Notes under the pieces: generated by a model | What the model saw: only the letters and a program-made list of their open reading frames with translations | What the model was told of the DNA's origin: nothing | The model's database searches: none | Program-made: the position numbers and the translations under genes | Shown here: positions 26,873 through 36,517 of the stretch, piece after piece | How positions within the stretch are numbered: position 1 is the first letter of the stretch | Layout: the number at the start of each line of letters is the position of its first letter | NCBI GenBank assembly: GCA_051861445.1 | Contig: JBHYCS010000006.1 | Location: forward strand, 62,001 to 126,000 | Direction: 5' to 3' | Source: Parasediminibacterium sp051861445 | Lineage (GTDB): Bacteria > Bacteroidota > Bacteroidia > Chitinophagales > Chitinophagaceae | Length of the DNA stretch: 64,000 nt

Positions 26873-29833
26873 ATGAAAAAAATACATTTCTTATTCATTT
26901 GCTTACTTCTTCATACGGCAATACAAGCACAGCAATTTTACCAAGAATCTAAAGCAGCCAAAAAATGGGTAAATAAGGCGTTTAAGAAACTATCGAAAGA
27001 TGAAAAAATTGCCCAATTAATGATCATAAGAGCTCATAGCAATTTGGGTAAAGAACATGTAGAACAAGTAACAAAACTCATAAAAGAATACAATGTAGGT
27101 GGCTTGTGTTTTTTTCAAGGAGGACCATTAAGGCAAGCATCACTTACCAATTTTTACCAAGAAATTACCAAAACACCTTTGATGATTTGTATTGATGGAG
27201 AATGGGGTGTTGGAATGCGTTTAGATAGCGTTATCAACTATCCTAGACAATTAATGATGGGTGCAACACAAGACAAAAACTTAATTTACAAATTTGGAAA
27301 AGCAGTAGGTGAACAATGCAAAAGAATGGGTATTCACGTAAATTATGCTCCTGACATTGATGTAAATAATAATCCCAACAATCCTGTAATTAATGACAGA
27401 AGTTTTGGAGAAGATAAATACAAAGTAGCACTGTATGGCATTGAATATATGAAGGGAATGCAAGATGTAAATGTAATGGCTTGTGGAAAGCATTTTCCAG
27501 GTCATGGAGATGTTGCCGTAGATAGCCATTACGATTTACCAGTTATCAATAAAAGTAGACAACAGTTAGATTCTTTAGAATTATATCCATTTAGAGAATT
27601 GATTAAAGCAGGTGTTGGTAGCATGATGATTGCACATTTATTTGTACCATCAATTGATACTATTGCCAATCAAGCAACTTCATTATCTAATAAAAATGTA
27701 ACTGGATTATTGAAAAATGAATTGAATTATAAAGGAATCATTTTTACTGATGGTTTAGGCATGAAAGGAATTACAAAGTTTTATCCTGCTGGAGAAGCAT
27801 CTGCACAAGCATTAATTGCAGGTAACGATATGCTTTGTTTACCAGAAGATGTTCCAGCTGCTATTGAAAAAGTAAAGGAGGCTATTAAAGCTGGAAAACT
27901 AACTTGGGACGATTTAAATACTCGTGTAAAAAAAGTTTTATTGGCTAAATATAATTTAGGATTAAACAAAAAACAATTCATAGATACTACACATTTATTG
28001 GCAGATTTAAACGAACAAACAACACAGATAAAAACACTTTTAGCCAACAATGCCATTACACATTTAAAGCAATCTAATTCGGTATTGCTTCCATTGAAAG
28101 CAACAAAAAGAATTGCTTATGTAGCTATTGGTGCTGCAGGTGAAAATACAATTATTAAAAAATTAAAAACAGATTTACAAGCAGATGTATATTTATTTGG
28201 TACAAAAGCAGCCGTTGGTTCTCAACTAATGGATGATAAAAACATCTCTGTTCCTGCTGATAAAACTGATATTGCAACTGCACAACAATTCATTAATAAT
28301 ATTTACGCAAAAGGATACGATGCCATTGTTGTAGGAATGCACAATTATAGCAGAAGACCAGCAAACGATTATGGATTAAGCAAGTCGGCTATTTATCTTG
28401 TTTCTGAATTGCAAAAACAAAACAATGCGTTGGTCGTTTATTTTGGAAACCCTTATGCAGTAAGGTTTTCTTGCAATGCTTTAAATATTGCAGTAGCTTA
28501 TGAAGATGATGATATTATTCAACATGCAGTAGCTGATTGGCTGCAAGGAAAAATAAGTGCTGCTGGTAAATTACCTGTTAGTGTTTGTGATAACTTTAAG
28601 TTTGGCGATGGCATCGTATATCAAAATTTTTTGCCTTCAAATCCTTTACTAATACCTGCTTCAAAAGCAAGTGTAATTGATAGCATTGCCAATGATGCTA
28701 TTGCAAAAGGTGCAGCACCAGGCTGTGTTGTTTTGGTTGCTAAAGATGGACAAATTGCTTATCACAAAGCATTTGGTTTTACCAATAATGATAAAAAAAA
28801 AGTAGTTACTAAAGACATGGTTTTTGACCTTGCTTCGGTTACAAAAATTTCTGCAACTACAGTTGCTATTATGAAGTTGTACGAAGAAGGAAAAGTAGAC
28901 ATCAATAAAACCTTAGGAGACTATTTACCTTGGGTAAAAAAATCGGATAAAGCCAATTTGCAACTGAAAAAAATATTGTTACATCAAGCTGGATTAAATC
29001 CGTTTATTCCCTTTTACAAAGAAGTGATTGACTCTGTTACTGGCAATCCTTTACCAACTTATTTTTCAAAAGAAAAAGATGCATTGCATCAATTTAGAGT
29101 TGCTGAAAACTTATACGTAAAAAATACTTGGCAAGACACTTTATACAAAAGAATTTTAACCAGTAAATTAACTGCTACAGACAAATATGTATACAGTGAT
29201 AACGACTTTATATTTCTTGGAAAAATTGTAGAAGCTGTATCTGGTGAATCACTTGATAATTATGTGAAAAAACATTTTTACGAACCCTTTCAAATGACTA
29301 CAACCACATATTTACCAAGACAAAGCCTATCGCTTGAAGCCATTGTTCCAACAGAGTTTGAAAAGCATTTTAGACAACAACATATTTGGGGCGATGTACA
29401 CGACGAAGGTGCAGCAATGTTTGGTGGTGTGGCTGGCCATGCTGGCTTGTTTAGCAGTGCTTATGATTTAGCAAAACTGTACCAAATGTTGCTAAATGGT
29501 GGAGAATTAAACGGTGTAAAATTATTGCAAAAATCTACGATTGATTTGTTTACTGCTTACAATTCAGATATTAGCAGACGTGGTCTTGGTTTTGACAAAC
29601 CTGAAAAAGATAACGCATCAAGAAAGGAGCCATATCCTTCTGCAAAAGTATCTAGCAAAACATACGGTCATACTGGTTTTACAGGTACTTGTGTATGGGT
29701 AGATCCTCAAAGCAATTTGATTTATATTTTTTTATCAAACAGAGTTAATCCTACAAGAAACAATAATAAGCTTGGTCAATTAAGTGTGAGAGGAAAAATT
29801 CAAGATGCTATTTACAATGCATTTAACCTTTAA
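26873..29833 (+). CDS. Exported fusion of GH3 beta-N-acetylglucosaminidase (NagZ-like) and serine beta-lactamase-like domain
   Basis: 986 residues with a signal peptide (MKKIHFLFICLLLHTAIQAQ). The GH3 N-terminal part (about 25-400) has KHFPGHGD, the D217-H219 dyad and candidate nucleophile D293. Residues 400-590 resemble the GH3 C-terminal domain. The second catalytic part (about 600-986) is a class C beta-lactamase/PBP4*-type serine hydrolase with S655-x-x-K658 (LASVTK), Y774 and H933-T-G. It probably trims peptidoglycan sugars and peptides in the periplasm. The fusion is known in Bacteroidota. It is followed after 27 bases by the PorZ-like gene. Confidence 0.9.
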   Translation: MKKIHFLFICLLLHTAIQAQQFYQESKAAKKWVNKAFKKLSKDEKIAQLMIIRAHSNLGKEHVEQVTKLIKEYNVGGLCFFQGGPLRQASLTNFYQEITKTPLMICIDGEWGVGMRLDSVINYPRQLMMGATQDKNLIYKFGKAVGEQCKRMGIHVNYAPDIDVNNNPNNPVINDRSFGEDKYKVALYGIEYMKGMQDVNVMACGKHFPGHGDVAVDSHYDLPVINKSRQQLDSLELYPFRELIKAGVGSMMIAHLFVPSIDTIANQATSLSNKNVTGLLKNELNYKGIIFTDGLGMKGITKFYPAGEASAQALIAGNDMLCLPEDVPAAIEKVKEAIKAGKLTWDDLNTRVKKVLLAKYNLGLNKKQFIDTTHLLADLNEQTTQIKTLLANNAITHLKQSNSVLLPLKATKRIAYVAIGAAGENTIIKKLKTDLQADVYLFGTKAAVGSQLMDDKNISVPADKTDIATAQQFINNIYAKGYDAIVVGMHNYSRRPANDYGLSKSAIYLVSELQKQNNALVVYFGNPYAVRFSCNALNIAVAYEDDDIIQHAVADWLQGKISAAGKLPVSVCDNFKFGDGIVYQNFLPSNPLLIPASKASVIDSIANDAIAKGAAPGCVVLVAKDGQIAYHKAFGFTNNDKKKVVTKDMVFDLASVTKISATTVAIMKLYEEGKVDINKTLGDYLPWVKKSDKANLQLKKILLHQAGLNPFIPFYKEVIDSVTGNPLPTYFSKEKDALHQFRVAENLYVKNTWQDTLYKRILTSKLTATDKYVYSDNDFIFLGKIVEAVSGESLDNYVKKHFYEPFQMTTTTYLPRQSLSLEAIVPTEFEKHFRQQHIWGDVHDEGAAMFGGVAGHAGLFSSAYDLAKLYQMLLNGGELNGVKLLQKSTIDLFTAYNSDISRRGLGFDKPEKDNASRKEPYPSAKVSSKTYGHTGFTGTCVWVDPQSNLIYIFLSNRVNPTRNNNKLGQLSVRGKIQDAIYNAFNL

Positions 29834-29860
29834 TACCTAACTTTAAGGGATTAACTTGGT

Positions 29861-32170
29861 ATGCATTATTTCAAAACAATACATTTCATTCGTTCAATTT
29901 GCTTTGCTGTTTTTTTAATTATTCAGATAATTGCATCTGCTCAAAATCCTTTACCACCAATTGGTTTTTGGAGAGAACATTTATCGTATCAAAATACCAT
30001 ACAAGTAGTTGCAGGAAATAAAATTTATTGTGCTACTACAAGCAATATTTTTAGCATTGATGAAGAAAACGAAGTTGAACGCTACAGCACCATTAATGGC
30101 TTGAATGATGTTGGCATTAGTGCTATTGGCTTCGATGATTTTACCCAACAATTGGTAATTGCTTATACAAATAGCAACATAGATGTCGTAAAAAATAATA
30201 CTGTAACAAACATTAGCGAAATAAAAAGAAGCAGCATTGCAGGCAATAAAAAAATCAATAAAATTTATTGTAAAAATGGAGTTGCCTATGCTTGTAGTGG
30301 ATTAGGAATTATTTTGATTGACTTGGTTAAATACGAAATAAAAGACACTTGGTTTATTGGCCGTAATGGTAGTCAGCTAAATGTAAATGCACTTATAGAA
30401 ACAACTAATTTTTGGTATGCAGCCACAGACGATGGTATTAAACAAGTTCTTAAAAACAGCAACCCTAGTAACTTTGCAAATTGGCAAACTATTGCATTAA
30501 ACAACACTTCAATTAGGCAAATCATTACCGTAAACAATCAACTATTTTTTTTGCAAGGAAATACTATCTTTTCTCTACAAAACAGCGTATTTACAAGTAT
30601 TTATTCGAAACAAGATTTTACCATTCAAAACATCAGTTCTACCAACAATTCTATATTGATTTGTGAACAATCAATAACTAATGACTTAGCAAATATTGTT
30701 GAAATAAATACGAATGGTAGTCTTATTCAATCTATACAAAACAATAACATTCAACAGCCAATATTTGCTATAAGTACCAATAATCAAATATGGATTTGTG
30801 ATATAAAAAATGGATTATTCAAATACCAATCAAACAACTTTCAGCACTATTTACCAAATGGCCCTTCAGGAATTTCTACAGGTGAAATGTCCGTTCAAAA
30901 CAATACATTATATGTAGCTAGTGGAACTTTAAACAATTGGCAAAACACCAACAATAAAAATGGTATTCAAATACTCAACAATGATGAATGGAAAAATATT
31001 AATTACATCAATAACAGCAACTTAGATTCTGTTACAGATATTATTGCTATTGCTATAGACCCAACTAACAAAAGCATTTGGGCTGGTAGTTTTGGTAGTG
31101 GATTAATAAATATCACGGGTAACAATACACGTATTTTTAAACAAAATAATTCTAGCTTACAAACTGCTACCGTTATTGCAAACCCTAACAATTGCAATGT
31201 TAGTGGACTAGCTTTTGATAAAAATGAAAACTTGTGGATAAGCAATTATGGAGCTGTAAAAAATTTAAGTGTACGAAAAAAAGATGGTAATTTTCTATCG
31301 TTTACAATTCCATTTACACATATAGAAAACGCCATTAGTGATGTATTGATAGATGATGAAAATAAAGTGTGGATGATTAGCCCCAAAAACAATGGTATTT
31401 TTTGTTTCAATCACAACAATACAATTGAGAATTTAAGCGACGACCAATGGCGTTTTTTTCAAACAGGACAAAATAGAGGTAACCTACCTAGCAATCAAGT
31501 TAACTGTTTTGCTAAAGATAAAAATGGTTTTATATGGGTAGGTACAGATAAAGGTATTGGCATTATTGAATGCATTTCAAACGTATTTACACCAAGTTGC
31601 AATGCCATTCTTCCAATTGTTCAAAGAGACCAATTTGCAGGTTACTTGTTTCAAAACGAATTTGTTCAATCCATTGCTGTTGATGGTGCAAATAGAAAAT
31701 GGATTGGAACAAAAAATGGTGTTTGGTTGATTGCTAATGATGGAAATAAAATTTTATATCGTTTTTCGAGAGAAAACAGTCCACTCTTAAATAACGATGT
31801 TCAAAAAATTACCATTCATCCAACAACAGGTGAAGTTTTCTTTGCAACAAGCGTTGGCATTTGCAGTTTTAGAAGTACTGCTACAACCACAACTAATTCG
31901 GAATTAGGCCAAGTGTTCGTATTTCCTAACCCTGTTCCTCCCAACTACAATGGCACAATTGCTATTAGAGGCGTTACCAATAATGGTTGGATAAAAATTG
32001 TAGAACCCAATGGTAGATTGGTTTTTGAAACAAAAGCATTGGGAACACAAGCCATTTGGAACGGTAAAAATTATAAAGGCGAAAAAGTAGCATCAGGTGT
32101 GTATTTGGTGTTAGCAAGAAATGAAAGTGGAGCAGAAACATTGGTTACTAAAATTGTATACTTAAAATAA
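29861..32170 (+). CDS. porZ: PorZ-like type IX secretion beta-propeller protein with C-terminal sorting domain
   Basis: 769 residues. A signal peptide ends IIASAQ and is followed by a PorZ-type N-terminal propeller (GFWREHLSYQNTIQVVAGNKI). A second propeller with regulator-propeller repeats follows (IWAGSFGSGLI, IWVGTDKGIGI, KWIGTKNGVWLIA). A C-terminal T9SS type A domain is present (VFVFPNPVPPNYNG, KNYKGEKVASGVYLVL). PorZ delivers anionic lipopolysaccharide to the type IX attachment complex at the surface. It is cotranscribed with the NagZ fusion by position. Confidence 0.8.
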   Translation: MHYFKTIHFIRSICFAVFLIIQIIASAQNPLPPIGFWREHLSYQNTIQVVAGNKIYCATTSNIFSIDEENEVERYSTINGLNDVGISAIGFDDFTQQLVIAYTNSNIDVVKNNTVTNISEIKRSSIAGNKKINKIYCKNGVAYACSGLGIILIDLVKYEIKDTWFIGRNGSQLNVNALIETTNFWYAATDDGIKQVLKNSNPSNFANWQTIALNNTSIRQIITVNNQLFFLQGNTIFSLQNSVFTSIYSKQDFTIQNISSTNNSILICEQSITNDLANIVEINTNGSLIQSIQNNNIQQPIFAISTNNQIWICDIKNGLFKYQSNNFQHYLPNGPSGISTGEMSVQNNTLYVASGTLNNWQNTNNKNGIQILNNDEWKNINYINNSNLDSVTDIIAIAIDPTNKSIWAGSFGSGLINITGNNTRIFKQNNSSLQTATVIANPNNCNVSGLAFDKNENLWISNYGAVKNLSVRKKDGNFLSFTIPFTHIENAISDVLIDDENKVWMISPKNNGIFCFNHNNTIENLSDDQWRFFQTGQNRGNLPSNQVNCFAKDKNGFIWVGTDKGIGIIECISNVFTPSCNAILPIVQRDQFAGYLFQNEFVQSIAVDGANRKWIGTKNGVWLIANDGNKILYRFSRENSPLLNNDVQKITIHPTTGEVFFATSVGICSFRSTATTTTNSELGQVFVFPNPVPPNYNGTIAIRGVTNNGWIKIVEPNGRLVFETKALGTQAIWNGKNYKGEKVASGVYLVLARNESGAETLVTKIVYLK

Positions 32171-32368
32171 TAATTTCATAGCCATACATTTCATTTCTAC
32201 AAAACAAAATTTCACTCCATCAATCACCTCAATAGCTAGCCAAACAGGTGCTTATTTAAAAAATATTACATTCATTATTACAATACCTTAACAATACAAA
32301 TACTCATAAAATACTTTGTTGAATATTTGATTCTAAAAAAATAACTTCTTCTAAACCGTCTGTACCAT

Positions 32369-32376
32369 TACATTTG
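32369..32376 (+). promoter_or_regulatory. -7 box in front of the carB-like gene
   Basis: TACATTTG matches TAnnTTTG. It overlaps the upstream ATG at 32374, so the ATG at 32392 is the likely start. Confidence 0.55.
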
Positions 32377-32391
32377 CACAATTTCTACAAA

Positions 32392-33585
32392 ATGAGCAGT
32401 ACATTAAACTCCAACGAATCTATCTCGTCGTCAAAAAAGAAAATCATTGTTTTAGGTAGTGGTCCTAACAGAATTGGTCAAGGTATTGAATTTGATTATT
32501 GCTGTGTTCATGGTTTATTAGCCATTAAAGAAAGTGGTTATGAGGCTATTATGGTAAACTGCAATCCTGAAACAGTTTCTACAGATTTTGACATGGCAGA
32601 TAAACTATATTTTGAACCAGTTTATTGGGAACATTTATGGGAAATTATTGAATTAGAACAACCTGAAGGTGTAATTGTACAGTTGGGTGGACAAACTGCT
32701 TTAAAACTTGCAAAAAGACTACACCAACGTGGGATAAAAATTATTGGCACTAGCTTCGATAGCATGGATATTGCTGAAGATAGAGGTAGATTTAGCGATT
32801 TATTGAAAGATTTAGATATTCCTTATCCTGAATATGGCACTGCTTATACTGCTGATGAAGCCATTGATGTGGCTAATAAAGTAGGCTATCCTGTTTTGGT
32901 AAGACCAAGCTATGTTTTAGGTGGACAAAGAATGCGTATTGTAATTAATGATGAAGAGGTAGAAAAAGCAGTTATAAGTTTATTAAAGCATATTCCTGAT
33001 AATAAAATATTAATCGATCATTTTTTAGATAGATGTCAAGAAGCAGAAGTAGATGCCATTTTTGATGGAGAAAACTTTCATGTAATGGGTGTAATGGAAC
33101 ACATTGAACCTGCAGGTATACATAGTGGAGATAGCAATGCGGTTTTACCTGCATTTAATCTTACACCACTTGTAGTTGCAACAATGGAATATTACAGCGA
33201 AAAAATTGCTAGAGCCTTAGATATTAAGGGTTTAATCAACATTCAATTTGCCATTAAAAACGATAAGGTTTATGTAATTGAAGCAAATCCTAGAGCTTCT
33301 CGTACAACGCCTTTTATTGCAAAAGCATACGGAATTCCTTACTTAAACATTGCTACCAAAGTAATGATTGGTGCTGCAAAACTCACCGATTTTACCATTG
33401 AGAAAAAGTTAGAAGGTTATGCTATTAAAGAACCTGTATTTAGCTTTGAAAAGTTTCCTGGCGTAAACAAAGAATTAGGACCAGAAATGAAAAGTACAGG
33501 AGAAGCCATACGCTTTATTAAAGATTTAAGAGACCCATACTTTAGAACTTTATACAAAGAAAGAAGTATGAACCTCAGCAAATAA
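32392..33585 (+). CDS. Carbamoyl-phosphate synthase large subunit, second (C-terminal) half only
   Basis: About 397 residues. The sequence starts with the second-half pre-ATP-grasp domain (IVLGSGPNRIGQGIEFDYCC) and continues through a complete ATP-grasp (PVLVRPSYVLGGQRM, VIEANPRASRTTPFI). It ends KDPYF-like in RDPYFRTLYKERSMNLSK. Full CarB proteins are about 940-1070 residues with two ATP-grasp halves; this one lacks the first half and any MGS allosteric domain. The first half is not in this window. It therefore probably forms a heteromeric synthase with a separately encoded N-terminal half. Confidence 0.85.
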   Translation: MSSTLNSNESISSSKKKIIVLGSGPNRIGQGIEFDYCCVHGLLAIKESGYEAIMVNCNPETVSTDFDMADKLYFEPVYWEHLWEIIELEQPEGVIVQLGGQTALKLAKRLHQRGIKIIGTSFDSMDIAEDRGRFSDLLKDLDIPYPEYGTAYTADEAIDVANKVGYPVLVRPSYVLGGQRMRIVINDEEVEKAVISLLKHIPDNKILIDHFLDRCQEAEVDAIFDGENFHVMGVMEHIEPAGIHSGDSNAVLPAFNLTPLVVATMEYYSEKIARALDIKGLINIQFAIKNDKVYVIEANPRASRTTPFIAKAYGIPYLNIATKVMIGAAKLTDFTIEKKLEGYAIKEPVFSFEKFPGVNKELGPEMKSTGEAIRFIKDLRDPYFRTLYKERSMNLSK

Positions 33586-33588
33586 ATT

Positions 33589-33939
33589 TTACAAAAAGTT
33601 TGCTTTTACTTTTTTAGATAAGCTATTCAATACAATGGTATAAGATTCATCTATCCATTGATATAATTGTTTTGTATTTACAGAAGCATTGGGTACAATC
33701 GTATTCCAATGCTTTTTGTTCATATGATAGCCTGGCAATACACAACTAAAATTTTCTCTTAAAAGCTCGATTTCTTCAGGATTGCTTTTTACATTAAACT
33801 GTAATTGCTCAGTATTTAAGGGCAATAGAAGAAATATTTTGCCACCAATTTTAAATACCAAAACATCTGGGCCAAACGGCAAACTTTCTTCTACAAAAGG
33901 CTTGGAAAGGCAGTATTCTCTTATTTGTTCTACGTCCAT
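33589..33939 (-). CDS. MmcQ/YjbR family protein
   Basis: 116 residues. The family pattern is clear: IREYCLSKPFVEESLPFGP, then FKIGGKIFLLL, GYHMNKKHWNTIV and a C-terminal IDESYTIVLNSLSKK. The fold is a small DNA-binding-like module; its role is unknown. It is convergent with the carB-like gene, with only three bases between the stops. Confidence 0.9.
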   Translation of the reverse strand: MDVEQIREYCLSKPFVEESLPFGPDVLVFKIGGKIFLLLPLNTEQLQFNVKSNPEEIELLRENFSCVLPGYHMNKKHWNTIVPNASVNTKQLYQWIDESYTIVLNSLSKKVKANFL

Positions 33940-34058
33940 TTTACTAAAATAATCAATCTAAACGGAAGAAAAGTTTTACCTTTTCTTTTACAAAATATTT
34001 TGTTAAATCAATATATATAATAGCCTACATTTCGTTTCTTTAATTAAAATTAAAATTT

Positions 34059-34766
34059 ATGAAAAAAATTTACACTTTATGTATGGGTATCTTATGCATT
34101 AGCCAAATTAATGCTCAATTTAAAGCCGGTCAAAAACTGGTAGGGCCATCACTTGGTATTGGATTTTCAACCGATGATAGAGAAACAAATACCATGAACA
34201 ATACGTCTGTAAACAACAGAAATACAGATGCATTTAGTATTGCACTTGGTGTAAGTAGTATTAAAATGAAAAATGAACGTACAGGTTTAGGATTTGGTTT
34301 AACGTATGGATTTGATAACAATAAAATATCTGATAAATCAACCTCTACTTACGAGTATTCTTTTAATAGACACACAGTTGGTGCTTCCGTTTTTAAAAGA
34401 AAATTTATTCCTATAAAAGGTAAATGGAATTTTTACTACGATGCTGGTTTAAACGCTTCTATTTCTAATGCAAAATCGATTACGACCTACAGTAATATTG
34501 CTGGTTCAACAACCGATAAAGGAAATGCTTATAGAGCTGGATTGTTTATAACTCCAGGTATTACTTATCAGTTAAAAAACAATCTAATCCTTGAAGGTGC
34601 TTTTACAAATATTTTTTCAGGAGGCTACACCCTAGAAAACTCTAATTCTGAAAACACAAATGGAGATAAGTTTAAAAACAAACGATCATTTACCAATATA
34701 AATAGCACTTTAAATGCAAATGATTTTTTTAGAAACATTACAATTAGCTTAAGGTGGATGATGTAA
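34059..34766 (+). CDS. Outer-membrane beta-barrel protein
   Basis: 235 residues with a signal peptide (MKKIYTLCMGILCISQINAQ). The rest consists of alternating strands typical of small OmpA-like or porin-like barrels: KLVGPSLGIGFS, NRHTVGASVFKRKF, NLILEGAFTNIF, and a final NITISLRWMM. There is no catalytic motif. It is divergent from the MmcQ gene and ends at a bidirectional terminator shared with ffh. Confidence 0.75.
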   Translation: MKKIYTLCMGILCISQINAQFKAGQKLVGPSLGIGFSTDDRETNTMNNTSVNNRNTDAFSIALGVSSIKMKNERTGLGFGLTYGFDNNKISDKSTSTYEYSFNRHTVGASVFKRKFIPIKGKWNFYYDAGLNASISNAKSITTYSNIAGSTTDKGNAYRAGLFITPGITYQLKNNLILEGAFTNIFSGGYTLENSNSENTNGDKFKNKRSFTNINSTLNANDFFRNITISLRWMM

Positions 34767-34779
34767 ATTTCTAAAACAA

Positions 34780-34811
34780 AAAAGGGTACAAATTTTCGCT
34801 AGTACCCTTTT
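34780..34811. terminator. Bidirectional terminator between the barrel gene and ffh
   Basis: Arms 34780-34789 and 34802-34811 (AAAAGGGTAC / GTACCCTTTT) are perfect, with A and T tracts on both sides, so it serves both convergent genes. Confidence 0.9.
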
Positions 34812-34840
34812 GTTTAAATATTATCAATTCTAAAGTATCA

Positions 34841-36172
34841 TTATTTTCTAAACCCACCCAATCCTGGCATTCTTCCACCCATTGGCATTTTATTCATCAT
34901 ACTCATCATTTTTTTCATTTGCTCGAATTGCTTCATAAAGGCATTTACTTCCTCCATATTTTTTCCAGATCCTTTAGCGATTCTTGTTTTTCTTTTCACA
35001 TCAATCAAATCAGGATTGGCTCTTTCAGTAGGCGTCATACTTTGTATAATGGCTTCAATTCCTTTAAAGCTATCATTGTCTACATCTACATCTTTAATGG
35101 CTTTACCAACACCTGGTATCATACCCATTAAATCTTTTAGATTTCCCATTTTTTTAATCTGCTGTAGCTGATCTAAAAAGTCTTGAAAATCGAATTGATT
35201 TTTACGAATTTTTTTCTCTAGTTTCTTTGCTTGTTCTTCATTGTATTGCTCTTGAGCTTTTTCTACCAAACTGGTAATATCACCCATTCCTAAAATACGC
35301 TGAGCCATACGATCTGGATAAAAAATATCCAACGTATCCATCTTTTCACCACTGCTCATAAACTTTATCGGTTTATTTACAGTGTATTTAATAGATATGG
35401 CAGCACCACCTCTTGTATCACCATCTAATTTGGTTAATACCACACCACTAAAATCTAAACGATCGTTAAAGGCTTTAGCCGTATTTACAGCATCTTGCCC
35501 TGTCATGGCATCTACAACAAACAAAATTTCGGTAGGATTAACAGCAGCTTTAATATTGGCTACTTCTGTCATCATTACCTCATCTACTGCTAAACGACCA
35601 GCAGTATCTATGATGACTACATTTTTATTAGTAGCTTTTGCTTGTTTAATGGCATTTTGTGCTATTTCAACTGCATTTTTATTGTCTCTTTCAGCATAAA
35701 TATCTACACCAATTTGTGACGCTAAAACCGTTAATTGATCAATAGCCGCAGGACGATAAATATCCGCTGCAACTACAAGTGGACTTTTTCCTTTTTTGGT
35801 TTTTAAATAATTGGCTAGTTTACCCGTAAAAGTTGTTTTACCACTACCTTGTAAGCCTGCAATTAAAATAACTGCCGGATTTCCTGTAATGTTAAATTGT
35901 GCTTCAGTTCCACCCATTAATTCGGTAAGCTCATCTTGCACAATTTTAGTCATCAATTGCCCTGGACTAATGGCATTAATTACCTTTTCGCCAGTTGCTT
36001 TTTCCTTTACCTTATCTGTAAATTCTTTCGCAATTTTAAAGTTAACGTCGGCATCAATTAATGCACGTCTAATATCTTTTACAGTATTGGCAACATTCAG
36101 GTCGTTGATTCTTGCTTCGCCTTTTAAATTTTTAAAGGCAGATTCTAACCTTTCTGATAAGTTTTGGAACAT
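34841..36172 (-). CDS. ffh: Signal recognition particle protein Ffh
   Basis: 443 residues. The N-domain is followed by the GTPase domain with GLQGSGKTTFTGKLA (G1), DTAGRLAVD (G3) and TKLDGDTRGG (G4). A methionine-rich M-domain ends MKKMMSMMNKMPMGGRMPG. It binds signal peptides and 4.5S RNA in cotranslational targeting. A promoter box and a hairpin sit directly upstream. Confidence 0.97.
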   Translation of the reverse strand: MFQNLSERLESAFKNLKGEARINDLNVANTVKDIRRALIDADVNFKIAKEFTDKVKEKATGEKVINAISPGQLMTKIVQDELTELMGGTEAQFNITGNPAVILIAGLQGSGKTTFTGKLANYLKTKKGKSPLVVAADIYRPAAIDQLTVLASQIGVDIYAERDNKNAVEIAQNAIKQAKATNKNVVIIDTAGRLAVDEVMMTEVANIKAAVNPTEILFVVDAMTGQDAVNTAKAFNDRLDFSGVVLTKLDGDTRGGAAISIKYTVNKPIKFMSSGEKMDTLDIFYPDRMAQRILGMGDITSLVEKAQEQYNEEQAKKLEKKIRKNQFDFQDFLDQLQQIKKMGNLKDLMGMIPGVGKAIKDVDVDNDSFKGIEAIIQSMTPTERANPDLIDVKRKTRIAKGSGKNMEEVNAFMKQFEQMKKMMSMMNKMPMGGRMPGLGGFRK

Positions 36173-36204
36173 ACAAATATTATTTCTATCAAATAAGAAT
36201 AAAA

Positions 36205-36245
36205 AAGTGAACCTTATTTGTTCACTTAAAAGAGGTGCAAATATA
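36205..36245 (-). promoter_or_regulatory. Promoter and terminator-like hairpin in the ffh leader
   Basis: On the minus strand TATATTTG (36245-36238) matches the -7 consensus. Just downstream, arms 36220-36227 and 36205-36212 (AAGTGAAC / GTTCACTT) form an 8-bp stem followed by a T run, about 33 bases before the ffh start. This layout is that of an attenuator. Confidence 0.5.
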
Positions 36246-36517
36246 CAGGATGATTTTTTTGATTTGAAAGGATAGATTTAATGCATTTTTAGGGCATAAA
36301 TAGTTAAACAAATACGGTTTTTGATATTTCTGAATAAACTTTATTGCAAAAAACAAACAATAAAACAGAGATCTTAAATACAGCTGAAGCAGTTGTTATA
36401 GGCTTTTTTATTGTTAAAAACCTAAAATTGTAATCTGTTTTGAAAAAAAAGATTTGGTGGCTATGTTTTATTTAATATTATTGCACCCCTACGAATGTAG
36501 GTTGTAAACGTTTTGTA
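36246..36517. other. Gene-free spacer between ffh and the START-like gene
   Basis: About 270 bases, A+T rich, without an open frame of more than a few tens of codons. It must hold the promoter of the plus-strand gene, but no exact TAnnTTTG box is visible. I see no ffs-like structured RNA here. Confidence 0.4.

Noticed and set aside
26873..29833. NagZ/beta-lactamase fusion as an artefact of two joined genes
   Set aside because: The frame is continuous, the linker is GH3 C-terminal domain and the same order is known in the phylum.
35811..36275. Plus-strand frame of 154 codons over the start of ffh
   Set aside because: Antisense to the conserved N and GTPase domains of Ffh; hydrophobic chance composition.
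36173..36517. Possible SRP RNA gene next to ffh
   Set aside because: No long hairpin with the conserved GGAA tetraloop region is visible; only a short leader hairpin is present.
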